Shown here one piece after another: positions 26,766-40,500 of a DNA stretch of 64,000 nt. The translations under genes were made by a program, and so were the position numbers. Below the pieces are notes generated by a model. The model saw nothing but the letters and a program-made list of their open reading frames with translations. It did no database searches and was not told the origin of the DNA. This stretch comes from Dirofilaria immitis (lineage: Eukaryota > Nematoda > Chromadorea > Rhabditida > Onchocercidae): NCBI GenBank assembly GCA_024305405.1, contig JAKNDB010000105.1, positions 3,471,501 to 3,535,500 of the forward strand, read 5' to 3'. Position 1 is the stretch's first letter; each line of letters begins with the position of its first letter.

Positions 26766-27482
26766 CATGAATAGAATGAATGGAATAGAATGCAATGCAT
26801 GAATGAATGGAATGAATGAATGAATGAATGGAATAAATGAATGAATGGAATGAATGAATGAATGGAATGAATGAATGAATGGAATAAATGAATGAATGGA
26901 ATGAATGAATGAATGGAATGAATGAATGAATGGAATGAATGAATGAATGGAATGAATGAATGAATGGAATGAATGAATGAATGGAATGAATGAATGAATG
27001 GAATGAATGAATGAATGGAATAGAATGAATGAATGGAATGAATGAATGAATGAATGAATGGAATGAATGGAATAGAATGAATGAATGGAATGAATGAATG
27101 AATGGAATGAATGGAATGAATGGAATAGAATGCAATGCATGAATGAATGGAATAGAATGAATGAATGGAATAGAATGCAATGCATGAATGAATGGAATAG
27201 AATGCAATGAATGGAATAGAATGAATGAATGGAATAGAATGCAATGCATGAATGAATGGAATGAATGGAATAGAATGCAATGCATGAAGAATGGAATGAA
27301 TGGAATAGAATGCAATGCATGAATGAATGGAATGAATGAATGAATGGAATAGAATGCAATGAATGGAATAGAATGCAATGAATGGAATAGAATGCAATGC
27401 ATGAATGAATGCAATGAATGCAATGAATGGAATGAATGAATGAATGGAATGAATGCAATGAATGGAATGAATGAATGAATGA
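26766..27482. repeat. GAATG/GGAAT-type satellite with a 17-bp periodic core
   Basis: About 0.7 kb built from AATG, GGAAT and GCAATGCATG words. Between 26832 and 27018 there are exactly eleven tandem units of 17 bp, (AATG)x4 plus G; units 1 and 4 have AATA in place of the first AATG. From about 27019 on, the order is less regular, with blocks of AATGG, AATAG and AATGCAATGCATG. All three - strand frames stay open across it because the words contain no stop codons, which gives spurious proteins rich in His, Ser, Phe and Ile. I regard it as non-coding. Confidence 0.95.
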
Positions 27483-30400
27483 AAATAAATAAACGATGAC
27501 GTGAATTAAGCGATATGATGATGTTACAGTGAAGTGAAATAAAATAGATAAATGTAAAGGGAATTGCAATGGAGATGGCGAGCGAAAAATGGCTGATAGG
27601 CAGGACCTCTTAGTTCGCTTGGCGTAAGCATTCTTTTACCATTTTACTAAGGTATTAAATGAGGCCAAGCCTAATCAAGTTCCGAGTATTTCTGTAGCAT
27701 TGATCAATCTTAGGCCCAACTTAGAACATTCGATTTTTTCCGCAGCATGATATTTGTTAATCTTTCAAACGATATTTTGTTTATCTGTCTAGTTATGAGG
27801 AACTAGTGCATTTATCAATATCTTATAAATTAAAAAATGATTATCCAGGCGAAGCTAAAGGAAGAAGAAATCAATACGAGTGAGAGTGTCGAAGAGGTGA
27901 GTAATGGAGTAGTCACTAAAGACATGTGACAGCTCATAATTATTTAAGCATCTTGTTTTTCCTCTAACTAACAAGCCTAGAAAAGCCTCGCTAGCATTAG
28001 CAACTGCATAAAGAAGAAATAATGTAGGCAATAGAAAATAGGAGAGCTTTGTGTCATCGTACCACAGAGTCTGTTCTCGATGTTAGTTTATTACATTAAA
28101 TATGCTAACGAAATGGGAAACTCAATGAATTGTCAGTCACTTTTTGGTATCCATATTTGTGCTTATTAACACTTGCCAATCAGTCAAGCGAAAAACGATG
28201 GAAAGCCCAACTTTTCGTTGGATATTTATATGTAGATCGAAAATCGAATTGTCGAGTTAAATTGTTTTGAAAAACTTCAATTAAACATTACTGCTTTCAG
28301 TCATCTCCCTTGATATAGCAAAATCTGAGTTCAAAATCTCATTTCAAAGGTGTTTCAGATGGACAAATCAGACTCCATAAAAACAGACGATCTTGAAAAT
28401 TGGTATTGATTATCTTTTAAATGTATTTAGAATGCTATGATTTGTCAGTCGGCTAAAATTTGAAGAAAAAAATAAAAAAAAACAGTTTGTACCAGAATTC
28501 TAAAAAGATAAGTAAATTCATCCAAAAGAACGATTATTTATTATGAAATCAAATCATCACAAAACAAAGCATCAACTGAACGATTGAACTTGGACTCCCG
28601 TCTGTCGGAAAGAACCGAAAGAAAATACAATGATTCCTTTACTTTGGATCCCTTATGATTGAGTATGGCGTGTACGTGCGTTTTTACTGTATAGTGTAAG
28701 ATGTAAGCTAAATTTGTCCGTCTTTACCTACAAAGTATTTCCACACTCAAGCAATACTCCTTTTCTCATATCCACAACTGTACCAAGATCCATCACCTAC
28801 AAAAAAATAGTTCCAGTTATACTAGAAAGGCTTGCAAGAGATTGACCCTTAATTTTATTAGCAAAAGTTCGTCTTCCTTCCGGTAATCTACCTAATCATT
28901 TCATTTTATTTTCAATATTACCTTACCACTGTATTTTGAGTTCGATAATCTAATCTAACAATTGAATAAATATTCTCTAACCGATTCCTCCCCACAATTA
29001 ACAGCGAGGCAATATTTTTCTACACGATCTTTCTGAAGACGGAAATCTTAACATATCGAGCATGCTGCAGAGTTTTCTGTGATGTTAAAATTAAAACCAT
29101 TTTAGATTCCCTACTCTTCTTGATTCTAATAAATTTTAGACATTTTTAACAACGTCATTGTTATTTCCAACGACATTTCAGTCATGTATCCATATTTTCA
29201 TGGACGATCTCTAGGACATACTGATTATAAGCACAGAATTTTATAAGTACAAAATTTTTAAGTTAAAATTCTCTATAAACACAGAATTCTCTGAAATAAA
29301 AGATATTTTGCACTTACTTATTACTTTACTGATCTATTTCATTATTTTAAATCAAAACAGATAGGCGAAAAAATACAGAAAAAAACTGAAATTTGAATTA
29401 GTTCCTGAAGCCATCAATCATTAACAAATAGATGACTACTTTGTACACTAGAAAAAAAAATCAGCATCGATAGCTGGAATTGATACGTTTTAGAATTATC
29501 TAGTATATCTGTTTTGGCGGAAAATTTTTATACTCTATTAACATTCCTAAAATAGTTCTCAGAAATATTATATGTCTAATAAATTGTATAATAAATTATG
29601 GAGGATGGTAGAAAGGAGGTAAAATATCAGAAGTGAAAAATCAATTTGGCATTAGTTATGATAGTGAAAATATTATAACAATGCATAATAGAATTGCTCT
29701 ATACTGTAGCTTCTATAACTTATCAGTAGCTTACAAAGATTCCATATGCCTAGAGGAGAACTGTGAAATAGAAGAAATATAAAAAAGATGCTAAAATTTG
29801 ATATCATTTCCTAAAATTGAATTTGAATTTGATAATTTTGAGATGTCAGTTTAAAGAAATTTAAGCACAATTGCCAAATTTTTTTGTCGTAAGTACTTCA
29901 CTTGAATTCATTAGTACTCAGTGTTATTATATTCAATTAAAAAAAATTAGACATGCTCACTTCACTTGACTAACTATTTTATATTTTCGTAAACGTAAGT
30001 TCATTTTTATGTGAATAAATGAGCATGTGAAAGACAATACGTATTCATTTTTTCACATAGACTACTTTCATCAGAATAATTTGCGCATCTTTTTTATAAG
30101 CTAAGACAGATTTAGGACGAGCTATGAAGCAAAATGTTATTTACATTGATATGCTGATCATTCAGCAGCTCTTAGTTTTGAATCAGCTTGCATCTGTAAA
30201 GTAACAAAATTTCTTTGTTAGTATTCAGAACAGTGGCTGAAATAACTTATTAAACCTAATTAAATCTACCAAACTTGGTGACGATAATTGCAAGAATGAT
30301 TTTTTTGTTTTAATGTCATAGAAACAGTGTTTAGGAAATTATAAACGTAGCAAATGATGGAAAGAAGATTAAAACAGAATAAGTTACTAATTGTATTCAT

Positions 30401-32107
30401 TGATATCGCTGAAATTGCGAGAACTACAGAATCAGAAAATTCAATGCTTCCCTTTGTGTTGGATTTCACACGAATGGGTGAATGTTATACGTACGTACTT
30501 TACTGCATATTGCACGATGTAAGCTGAAATTGTTGAAATTGTCTATGAGCTATACTTCTCTCACCCTAACAAAGGGCCTATTCCTTACAGCCACTATTAA
30601 ACCAGAATCCTTCACTCACGATAGAAGATTCTAGTGACTAAACCATTATAGAGAGTGTCCATCGACGAGGCTAGTTTTATGTAGCGAGTCTCTCTTTTTT
30701 AATCTTTTATTTTTTTCTTGGATTATATTACCATCATCTCCTAATGATATCTTTGAAATTGCATGATTGGTTTTAATCACTGCGTCCGTTGATGTATTAT
30801 TATGTTATCGTACTAAAGTTTAATTACCGAAATTTTAGGTTTTTTCCAAGTGCAAGAAACAAAAAGTAAATCATTGGAGACTGAAGAGAAGAGAGTCACC
30901 CACGTCAAGTTTGTCCTGATCAGAAAGAAATCCAGACAGTTGAAAAATGAAAGACAGAACACTGGTAGAAACTTAAAAGGGAATTAGATTTGTAAATGAT
31001 TTAATTCATTCAAAAAGAGTTAATTGATTGTTAGTTCTTGCGCAGCAGCAACATGAAGAAAAACTAAACAAGGTAAATTGGAGATTTTTTTTACAGCAAA
31101 CGTGACTGGTGTGAGAATAATTGAAATATTTTATAATATAAGTAGATCGAGATAAGATAGTTTTGCATTATATGAATATCTCGATTCTTTCATATTTTTA
31201 AAAGTATAAATCATTCAATTATCAAGTTCTGCAACCACTTGTAAACATCTCCATCACCAATCATAATTTTCCAACCCTATGTCAGTTCTGTTCATAATGC
31301 TCTTGGCGGTTATAGCTTTGAAAGGTTGTAAATATTTTTATAATTAATCATTGTATCAGTTTTATAACCGTCCAGAATTGACGGTTATACATAATATTCT
31401 GGAAAGCTGTAAACATCCTCATATAAAAACAGTCTACACACTGTAGAGAGATTAATTTTCCTTTTTATTTTGAGGAACGGCTGCTCTGTTATTACTTGGA
31501 GTTCCCATATTATTATTTTGTTATCGGTCTGCTTTGCGTTAGTAAAAACTTTCGTTACATGGTCTCACTACAGTAGTTATAAAAATATCGATTAAGCGTT
31601 TTTCGGCTATCCAGTCAAAGCACTCACGTTTCTCACTTCACGCAAATGAAAAAAACCCTTCTTTTGCAACATTGAAATCTTTTTAACATTAGTTCAAATT
31701 AGTTTGAGATTTGCAGCTCCAATTTGCGATTTCGAAAATTCACAAAAGCTGTCTTATTGTTGAAATCTGTAAATTCTATAAATACTCTCTGTCACTTTAA
31801 TATATTTTCTCGAAACTTATTGGTTTAATAAAATATTGCAAATATTTGAATGTTGAATTCTTTTATACCTTAACTTCAACGTTAAAAAGTAGAATTGGTT
31901 CAAATTAAGGATAATTTTTGCATATGTTTTTTGCTTTTTATCTTTAAGTCATCGAATAGTATCTTAGTATCTAGAAAAGGCAGGATTCGAAAAGATACAA
32001 AATGAATAAATATGCATTGTCATTTGGAGGATGAACAAGCACAAATTGAAGGTCCAATAATCATTTAATGTATAACTTTTTTATTTTGAAATATAACGAT
32101 TATACCT

Positions 32108-32164
32108 ACCGAATACGAATATGTATATATATATATACTAATGATATATATACCTATTCGGTAC
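32108..32164. repeat. A+T-rich imperfect palindrome
   Basis: TACCGAATA at the left end pairs with TATTCGGTA at the right end, with alternating TA tracts on both sides of the centre. It could extrude as a cruciform or fold as a hairpin in RNA. It sits about 530 bp beyond the stop codon of the giant gene. Confidence 0.8.
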
Positions 32165-32690
32165 TGTATATGATGATGATTTGAATCATAACACACATAT
32201 TATTCCAATTCTTCATAATCATGAATTCCGGCTGCGTGCTTAATTCATATGACATTGCCATGGTTAATGTTTTCGACTGATTTATGTTAACTGTTATAGT
32301 CTTATTACTGTACTTTTCAGTGCTGAAAATGATTTCATTCATTATTCTAGAATGATTTTCATTTCCTCAAATTGATTGCGCAATGACATAACCAATCAGC
32401 ATATAAATAATCTTTGCCCAAAACAATGCAAAAATGATTTCACTACACATTTTAATCCCTCGATGATAGTACGTGACCAACCATACCACATATCATAGCG
32501 TAATTATACGTCAGAGCTCAAATTAAATGGGATCAATGCTAGATATAGAGAAATTTTTGCATGTATTTTCTTCCTTGATAACAAAAAGTATATTTATTTA
32601 ACTGAACATATAAATGTATCCACCATTACCTATATTAGCACATTTATCACTGTGAAATCTATATATCGTCAATTTTTCACATCACACTTT

Positions 32691-34586
32691 TTAATTCTTT
32701 TGACATTCATGGCATGCAGTACAATATACATCATTTCCTGTTCTTTTATAATGGAAAATAATTTCACAAATTGAAATCGTACATGAAACCATTCCAAATA
32801 GAATGAAGAATGGAACACGAAAAAGCGAAAATGTTATCATTTTTTCTTGATGTGCTTCACTGAAAATATTCTCAAAATTTTATCGGAGAAATTTTGCCGT
32901 TTTCTACATTTCGCTTTCGTATTCATTAATTTCTTATGTCGCATAAAGTTGTTTTTATAAAGCAAAATTAGTCTATAATTATCAAATTACAGTGATTACA
33001 GCGCAAAATACATTCCTTCCCGGTTTTTTTTTGGCATTTCAGCATTTAAAGGCACAATAAGAGTATAAATAAATAACTTTTGGGAGGGTCCATTTCGAAT
33101 AAATAACATTCTATGATGTTTAAAATTTCTTACTTTTTTCTGTAAATCAGTTTTACTTCTGGTTTTCAATAGTTTTTGGTTCTTCGATGTTTTACTGAGA
33201 TCACAAATGAGGCTCCAAATTGGTTGTGTATCTTTCAGCTGACAAGCTAACTTCGAGATATTTTCTTTATCTTTCGCAAATGTTTCACCAGCAGAAAGAA
33301 TAGTTGAAACTTTAGTTGGAGGTTGTATATTCGTTAGTTCTGCATTACCATTCTCTGAAAGACCTGTGATTTGTGGAATAGAAGATGTCGGTGTGTAATA
33401 TGTGCTTTTATGGAGTGATGACTTTTGAAATAAATCTTTTCGTATTGCAGTTGTTGGTTTTCCATTATTTTCTGAAGATGGCAATTCTGCTTCTAAATTA
33501 TTGTTGGACGAATGAAAATAATTAGTATTTGTAGTACTGAAATTGTAGATTGACGCCATATATTGATGACTAGACGATAGTGTTGTATGTATCAATGTAG
33601 CAGTAGGAAATAAACTTGTTTCGATTGCTGCTTTAGATGAAAATAAGGGATAAAATTCTGGAACTTCTTTAGAATCTGTGCTTGATACATCCTTCTCACC
33701 AAGTAAGTTGATATCAGACCCCTCACTAGTTTCGTAATTGTTGTCTGTACTATCATTAATAAACGTAAATGAAACAGTGCTAATTCCTGATTCAGATGAT
33801 ATACTGAAGTGATCCATTGTACGATAAAAGTCGACTGTGTTCGTGCTGGAAATATCACTTCGTTGACTGGTGCTGTACCATCTCCCATCTCCACTTCCTG
33901 AACGGTATCCATCGTTCCGTATAATTTCTCCCCTATTGGTTCTATCGGATTCATCATAAATCTCTTCATGGGACAGTATTCTGCCCTTTTCAGTATTTTC
34001 AGTTCTATGCATCTTTAGATCATTTTCTGTAATACTAACAGTAGAATCTATGTTAGAAACAATGCTTGAATCTAAGCCACTATCAAGTTCAGAATCAGCT
34101 CCGGAATTAGATTCTGAAATAATAGTTGAGGACAATTGCAAAGGACTGCTCGAACCTAAAATTAAATCAGAAACTGATTGCGTGGCTATCAATTTCGTAT
34201 ATTCATGTTTCCTTGTCACTGAAGATTTTACTGGATATCCTTTAATTTTAAAAGTTTCTATTTCATCGGTTATTGCTGAAGGAAAGGCTGACGACAGTGA
34301 AGCAGTTCTGGTATCTGATAAGGAATATAGTTTCGACATTTTTGAAGTATAGTTGTTGACATCAGTTTTTATGATCGGTTCTGTGAGGCGAGATTGAGCA
34401 GGAATGTAAGTAAGAGGTTGAAGGCCATTAAAATTGTCTAATTTATAACATTCCTTGACAAAATCATTGAATCCGATAGTGACCACTGTTGTCTGAGAAC
34501 GTCCATGATCATCAATTGCTCGGATAGTCAAACAGTAACTATTTTTTGTTTCTGGAGGTAGCATTTCCTTTTTAAATGTATCACAC
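32691..34586 (-). other. giant gene exons 49-50: Ser/Thr-rich stalk, membrane helix, short tail
   Basis: Exon 49 (34586-33134) is one long exon whose product is dominated by Ser, Thr, Asn, Asp and Glu and looks like a disordered, possibly O-glycosylated stalk. Exon 50 (32859-32691) encodes a hydrophobic helix, LFRVPFFILFGMVSCTISIC, followed by a short tail KRTGNDVYCTACHECQKN and stop. The tail has three Cys, including CTACHEC, a candidate for acylation or metal binding. Exon 49 ends at AAAAAA/GTAAGA (run at 33134-33139). With five rather than six A the phase into exon 50 closes, so a run-length error is likely. Without this join exon 49 reads on 46 codons to a stop and would lack a membrane anchor. 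Confidence 0.75.
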
Positions 34587-37500
34587 CTAAAAATTTTATA
34601 AATTTTCTCTCTGCTCTTATCAAACGTGATATTTTTAGCTACATGCCGCACAGTTTTGTTTATACTATTATTTTAATTTTTAATTAAGTTTGGAAATTTG
34701 TTAGAATCAAGATTTAATCTAGAATGATGTATGATAGAAAAGGAATAATTCCGAATTAAATCTCAAACCAATATAAAAATAAATGAAATTAATTTTTCTA
34801 CTAATCATTAAAAGATAGCAATTCTTATTTCATTTAACTATGCATGTAACCATTATTCTCAACATATTTATGTGTACGTCAATGCATAAGAAAATCGCAC
34901 CAGTTTCTGGATTTATGCTGAAAAAATCCGTTTCATTGGAATTTGAATATAGTTCATAACGAATATCCGATTGACTTGCTGAAGTAGCTACAATGCGGGC
35001 GATCTCATCACCAATATGCGGCCAATTCACGGTTACAAGTGGAATATGGTAAACAGGAAATTCAAAATGCGGACGAAGGAATACTTCCATACTACCATAA
35101 ATAATTTCATATTCAATCAATTCAGATCTCGCTGGTGGGTTATCATCGATAAAATGAACAAATTCCTAAAATATTAATATGACAGCTGTTATTATACAAA
35201 TTGAACATTCCATTTCTTCATGCATCCTTTCTTTTTGCTTTTATCAATGGCATGTTTAATTAATTTTAAACAAATTGGCCTCCACCTCTTTGCGTTACTT
35301 AATTTCTGTGATAATATGCATAAAATTTGATTTTTTGCCAACTACGCACCAAAGCTTTTGAAGCCGATACGGCGACAGAAAAATCGTGCCATATTTAAGG
35401 TAGTCTTTCTTATGCTTTATGGGACTTCTCTTTATGATCATATCTCAGTTTCATTTTTCGCAATTTATTTATTGAATATCACACCTTTCATGACCCATTT
35501 TCGAAAACTGCAAATATGCAACGCTGCCAAAAAATGATTTACTTTATCAGTATTTGAAGTCCAAACATGTCGCGGATTGATGAGCTTTAGCACATTATTT
35601 TTGCCAATTTGATTTATCCGTAATACTTCGAAGTCATGTTCCAAATCAACTGGATATGGAATTCGTCCATAAAGTGATGCAAGTTGCTGTCGTGATTCAT
35701 TGAATCGAAATGATGCAATTTGTTGTCGGAAAGGTTTTCCATCACTGGTATCACTTTTTCGTTGACCTGGAAGTTTTTTCTACCTAAACGAACATCAATG
35801 TTTCATAGTCCAGGAATGAGTATTCAGAAAAAGATGACATTTGAACAATGATTATTTGACTTAAAATTTTTAAAAATAAAACAAAAATTGGAAAAAATAA
35901 CGAGATATTGTTTCAAAATAATCAAAAAGAATTACACTGACAAAGACCAATGGCACGATGGTACGTATGATCGATTTTTGCATATCGTAGTAAAACAATA
36001 AAGCTGGGTTGGTCTGAAGTGAGATTAAAAATTTGGTTGGCGAAATAAATTGATGGATAATAAAGATTTGACTATCCTCCAGCTCGATCAGTTCTCCATT
36101 CACCGAAGTTATCACTTTGAAGTCACGAATTATTCCTTTCTACAAAACTCAAACATGTTGAAAGTCTTTTTATACTATGATATAAAAAAATTAAGCTCTG
36201 ATTCTTGTATTCACGACTAGAAATATGCAATACAGTACATAAATATTGAAATTATCGTTTAAAAGCCTAAGCAAAGCGGACAGGTGTGTCGTTCTTCATT
36301 TTCTAAATCTCAGCAAGTCGCGAGTTGTTGTGAATTAGAAGTAAATTTTGCCTGTTCGAAGTCAGTCGAAATATTATATACAACATGAACAGTTTTTCCG
36401 GACTCGATATTTGCAATTGTAAAGTGTAAGTCGGTTAGAACTCTATCTTCAACGCCATTACTACTGACAATACCACTCATTTGGTATGGTACGAATTTTT
36501 TCACGTTATCATGCGACACTACCGATATTCGGATTTCTTCCATTTTGACATTTTTTAGATGCGAATAACTGGAATGATGGAAAATAATAGACGCTTGATG
36601 GTTCGCAAATTTTAAGATATTCTAATTTCTTGAAAATATACCTAATTCATAACTTTCAGATTTTAAATATCTCTAAATCAAAACCAATGGTTTATTTACA
36701 ACTATTTGTTTATTCAGTGCATTATTTACTTGATTCACGACTATATTTAAGTATGTTGCTGAAGACGGACCTTTGGAAAAGATCACGATCTAACTAAGTG
36801 TCGAGACTACTGTCACTCAAATGATAATAAGATATTGGCGATTTCAATAATTTGGTGTTATTGGAAGTATTTTTCCAGTTTACTTCAATCTTAACCAAAT
36901 GAAGTTTGGGAGAGAAGGTGAAGAGAGTGATCTCTTCATAACTAATTCAAGCGACATAATAATGTTCCAAACAAGTAGGCAGTGCATGCCTATTTCAAAG
37001 CATATCTGAAATATAACGTACCCAGTATTCATAAGAGCAATCATCACGTTAAATATAGGTAGCGAAGTATTAATTTTTTCGTATTTTCTAGACGTGTCAA
37101 GTTTAAAATAAAATAATAAATCTTCAACGATAATCGTGGACGAAATATCACCGGCTGCGTTGCTATTCTTTGAATGCTTCTACGGCCGCCTCGTACAAAT
37201 TTTAAAATCAAACTTGCCTGAAACTGAATCATTTAAGAAGCTGGCATCAAATCTAACATGAATTCTCTTTTTATAGAACTTATAGTGTCAAGTAAAAAGT
37301 TGCAAAGAATACTGAATAGTAAAGTCTGAAAAATAGCTGAAAATTCAAAAACAATTATTCTCGCGAATCCGGATTCGCGAGACTTCCGACTAAATGAACC
37401 ATCAAATAAATAAATGTCAACAATATTATGAATCATTTAACCGATTTTACATTTCTTAGATTCCCACGCTTTTTTTGTTTTTATTTTTATCTGAGCTCAT

Positions 37501-40500
37501 ACCTATGGGAAATGTCTTTGTTAGCAGTCGCTTTACTAAAATTCATATCTTTGTCCAAGTTCTCATCCTAATCTTCTCATTGGATTTTGTCTAGGTTGTA
37601 ATTGAGTGTTAACAGCCCGCTACCTAATGGGAAAACCACTCCCACCTCCTAATCCATATAAATCCTATTGTGTAATGAAACAGATATCTTTTTACGAACA
37701 AAAGTTTTTACTATCGGGTGGACTCAACGTAGTTCCATCTAGCCCAATTCAATTTAACTCAACACAATTCCAACCAGCCCAATTCAATTCAACTCAGCAC
37801 ATCTCAACACAACACAACTCAACTCAATTCACCTCAATGAACCACAGTAAGCTGATCAACTAACACGACAAATCAACCCGTTGAAAACACTGGTGATATT
37901 TGGCTAATATTCGGCATCATACTCCGCGACTGAAAAATTCGCGACAATCATGTAAAGAAATGATACGATATAATTCTGATCAATTTTTAGAGATAGCCGA
38001 ATATTTTGTGATGAAAGCTATTAGAAATTTTCTTATTGCTTCCGACTAATAAAATTTTTTTCTTTTCAATTTATGAAATTGTACATTTCATAAATTTAAA
38101 ATGTATTAATGAGTTCATCCGAAAACGTTTATGTATCACGAAGGTTCTTAATTAATCTTTGTGATAATTTTTGTACTGATGCCAGATTCCTACGATCTAA
38201 CTGGATATTTGATATATACTTGATATTCTGCTTCACGAATTAAGCGCATTTTTTTGATTGGCTTCAGGCTCCAGTTTGCAACAAAAGACGCATTTGGTAA
38301 CAGTTTTGAAGCACGATTAATGTCGTTAATTCCATCCAACACGACGGGTCCAATCCGAAACTGCAAAGGAGCTCGTGCTGTATCAGCAAGACTTCGAATC
38401 ATTTCTAACTTTACAGTCACAAATTCCAGTGGTTCCTTCTAAAAAAAATTTGAAAATTTCGGTCATTTAATTTTCCGCAAAATCTATCTTGCCAATATAA
38501 TTGCTATCATAAAAGAAACCTTGAAAAATTTAATTTTGTGTTTTCTTAATAACTGGCGAGAATGCCTGGTTATTTAGGGAAGAATTTCTTCATAACGCAT
38601 AATTTTACTTTAAACACAATGATATAAATAGCTCACAGTTACTTTAGTGCGGAACTGATTAAAATATTAGCGTTTCAGATTGTCTTTTTCATCAAAAGAT
38701 TTAAGTTTCGAACCTTTTTGTTAATCACTCTTAGAGTAATATGAAATTCGCTGTTTTCATATGGTCTTTCGGGCGTTACCAGACTATAAGCGTAAGCGCA
38801 AATGTCTTCATCATCATTCCCAAATTTCATGGTTTGTTGTGAACCAGATACATTCTCCAACGACCACGATATCAACTTTCCCATGTAACTGTGAAGCAGT
38901 GCAAATGGATTTTCATCACCGTACTAGAAATCACCGTATTATTTCACTTAACTGTCATTCATGGACTTTCAATCTCGTATTATCTCAATTTACAACAGTG
39001 ATTTTGATCCTCTTCAAACAGGCAGATTAATGAAATATGTTCATTGCAAACAGGAATACCTGTCTTGTGAGCGTTTTCAATCGATCCGATTGAATAACAA
39101 GTTCTCGAGCATCCGTAAATTTCATACCCGAAAAATTTGCTTCCAAAGATAGGCTTGGTGTTACAGACCATTCGACAACTGTAGCATTCCAACGACGGAC
39201 CAAATTTATGCCTTCTTTCTCTTCTTAAATAAACTACATGGAAAAGTTATTTCAGAATATCGATTGCTGCAAATGCTATGAAGCGTTAAATATGCTCATC
39301 AGAGAAAAAACCTACTTTTTAATTTTTCGAATTCGGTCTCACTGATTGCAGGACCACTTTCTGATGAATCGGATATGCTTTCAAAAATTTATCGAACCAC
39401 TGTCTGTTGTTAATTTCTTTGAAATACTTGAACGGCAGTAAGATCTATAAAGATTTTACTATAAAGAAATCTATATACAAATCAGTCTTTTGTCGATAAT
39501 TTTTTATATTGAATTTTATGAATAGCATATCATCTCTGTGATATATTTATCGTTACTAAACAAATTTTCTGGAATAAATAATAGACAGAAATTGGCTATA
39601 GTACAAAGAAAAAGTTTTTTGGAACAACGACGAAATGAAGAGGAAGTATAAGGAATTAAGAGAATAAATTTGAAAGATTTAGGCTTTTAAAAGAAAAATC
39701 CCCATGTCCTATCCATCCCTAAATCCAAAAATCAAAAGAAAGCTTGGTCAGGATCTCAATTTCCTGTCATCGATTTGATTTCATTTCATACAAAGAATAT
39801 TAGATTGTCATATACAAATTGTTTTCGCCAGTATAGACCGAAGCTATACTATCGTCACTCGTTCTACGGCAGACAGTATCTTCTTCAATATGCAAAAGTC
39901 CTCAAGGTAGTGTTTCATACACATAAAATTAAAGAAACTAACATTAAGTCGTTCAAAAAATGTACTGTATAGAGCGACTATATCGACTGTTTGTGATTCC
40001 ACTTTTAGAATTGGAAAATATTTCTTCAAGATATCATCGGCCTGTTCGTTGACCAAAGCAAGCTAAAATCGTCGTATCTTTAAAATTCGTGTCATAAAGG
40101 CACATCTAGCTTTCAATTTCTTGAAATGATCGTAAATGTCTGAAGCTTTTTGAGAATGATAAGACTTATAAAAGCGAAAAAGATATAATTTCTATTGAGA
40201 TGTCAAGATTAGATTGCTCAATCGAGATTTAATTTAATTTTTTTCCAAATTTTTGTGAACTTGAAAGACTCATATCTGAGTACTTTTGGACGAGAAGCGA
40301 AAAATATTGCAGCTAATTCTTTTCATACCCAAAAAGTTTCCACATTAAATTTAATGATAACAGTATATTGGCTAAAATAATACAGCTAAATTGTATTTGA
40401 ATATCCACAAATGCTATATTTTTAATAACTTATTATCTAATTAAAATTCAATTACCTGATCGAAAAATTGTATTCGCCGTTGATTTTTCCATGAGGATTT

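Larger units (their letters stand above)
24265..32690. other. intergenic region with satellite-like DNA
   Basis: About 8.4 kb between the 5' end of the PC2 gene and the 3' end of the giant surface-protein gene. No exon-like coding block is supported. The only long open frames, at 26664-27569 on the - strand, are read through simple repeats. The first part should hold the PC2 promoter. Two loosely similar stretches near 28600-28740 and 30415-30545 may be old copies of one dispersed repeat. A hairpin-forming palindrome lies at 32108-32164. I see no RNA gene. Confidence 0.5.

Noticed and set aside
26664..27569. Open frames of 215-301 codons on the - strand rich in HSFIH
   Set aside because: They exist only because the GAATG/AATGG repeat words lack stop codons in all three frames. 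There is no start context, domain or splice evidence.
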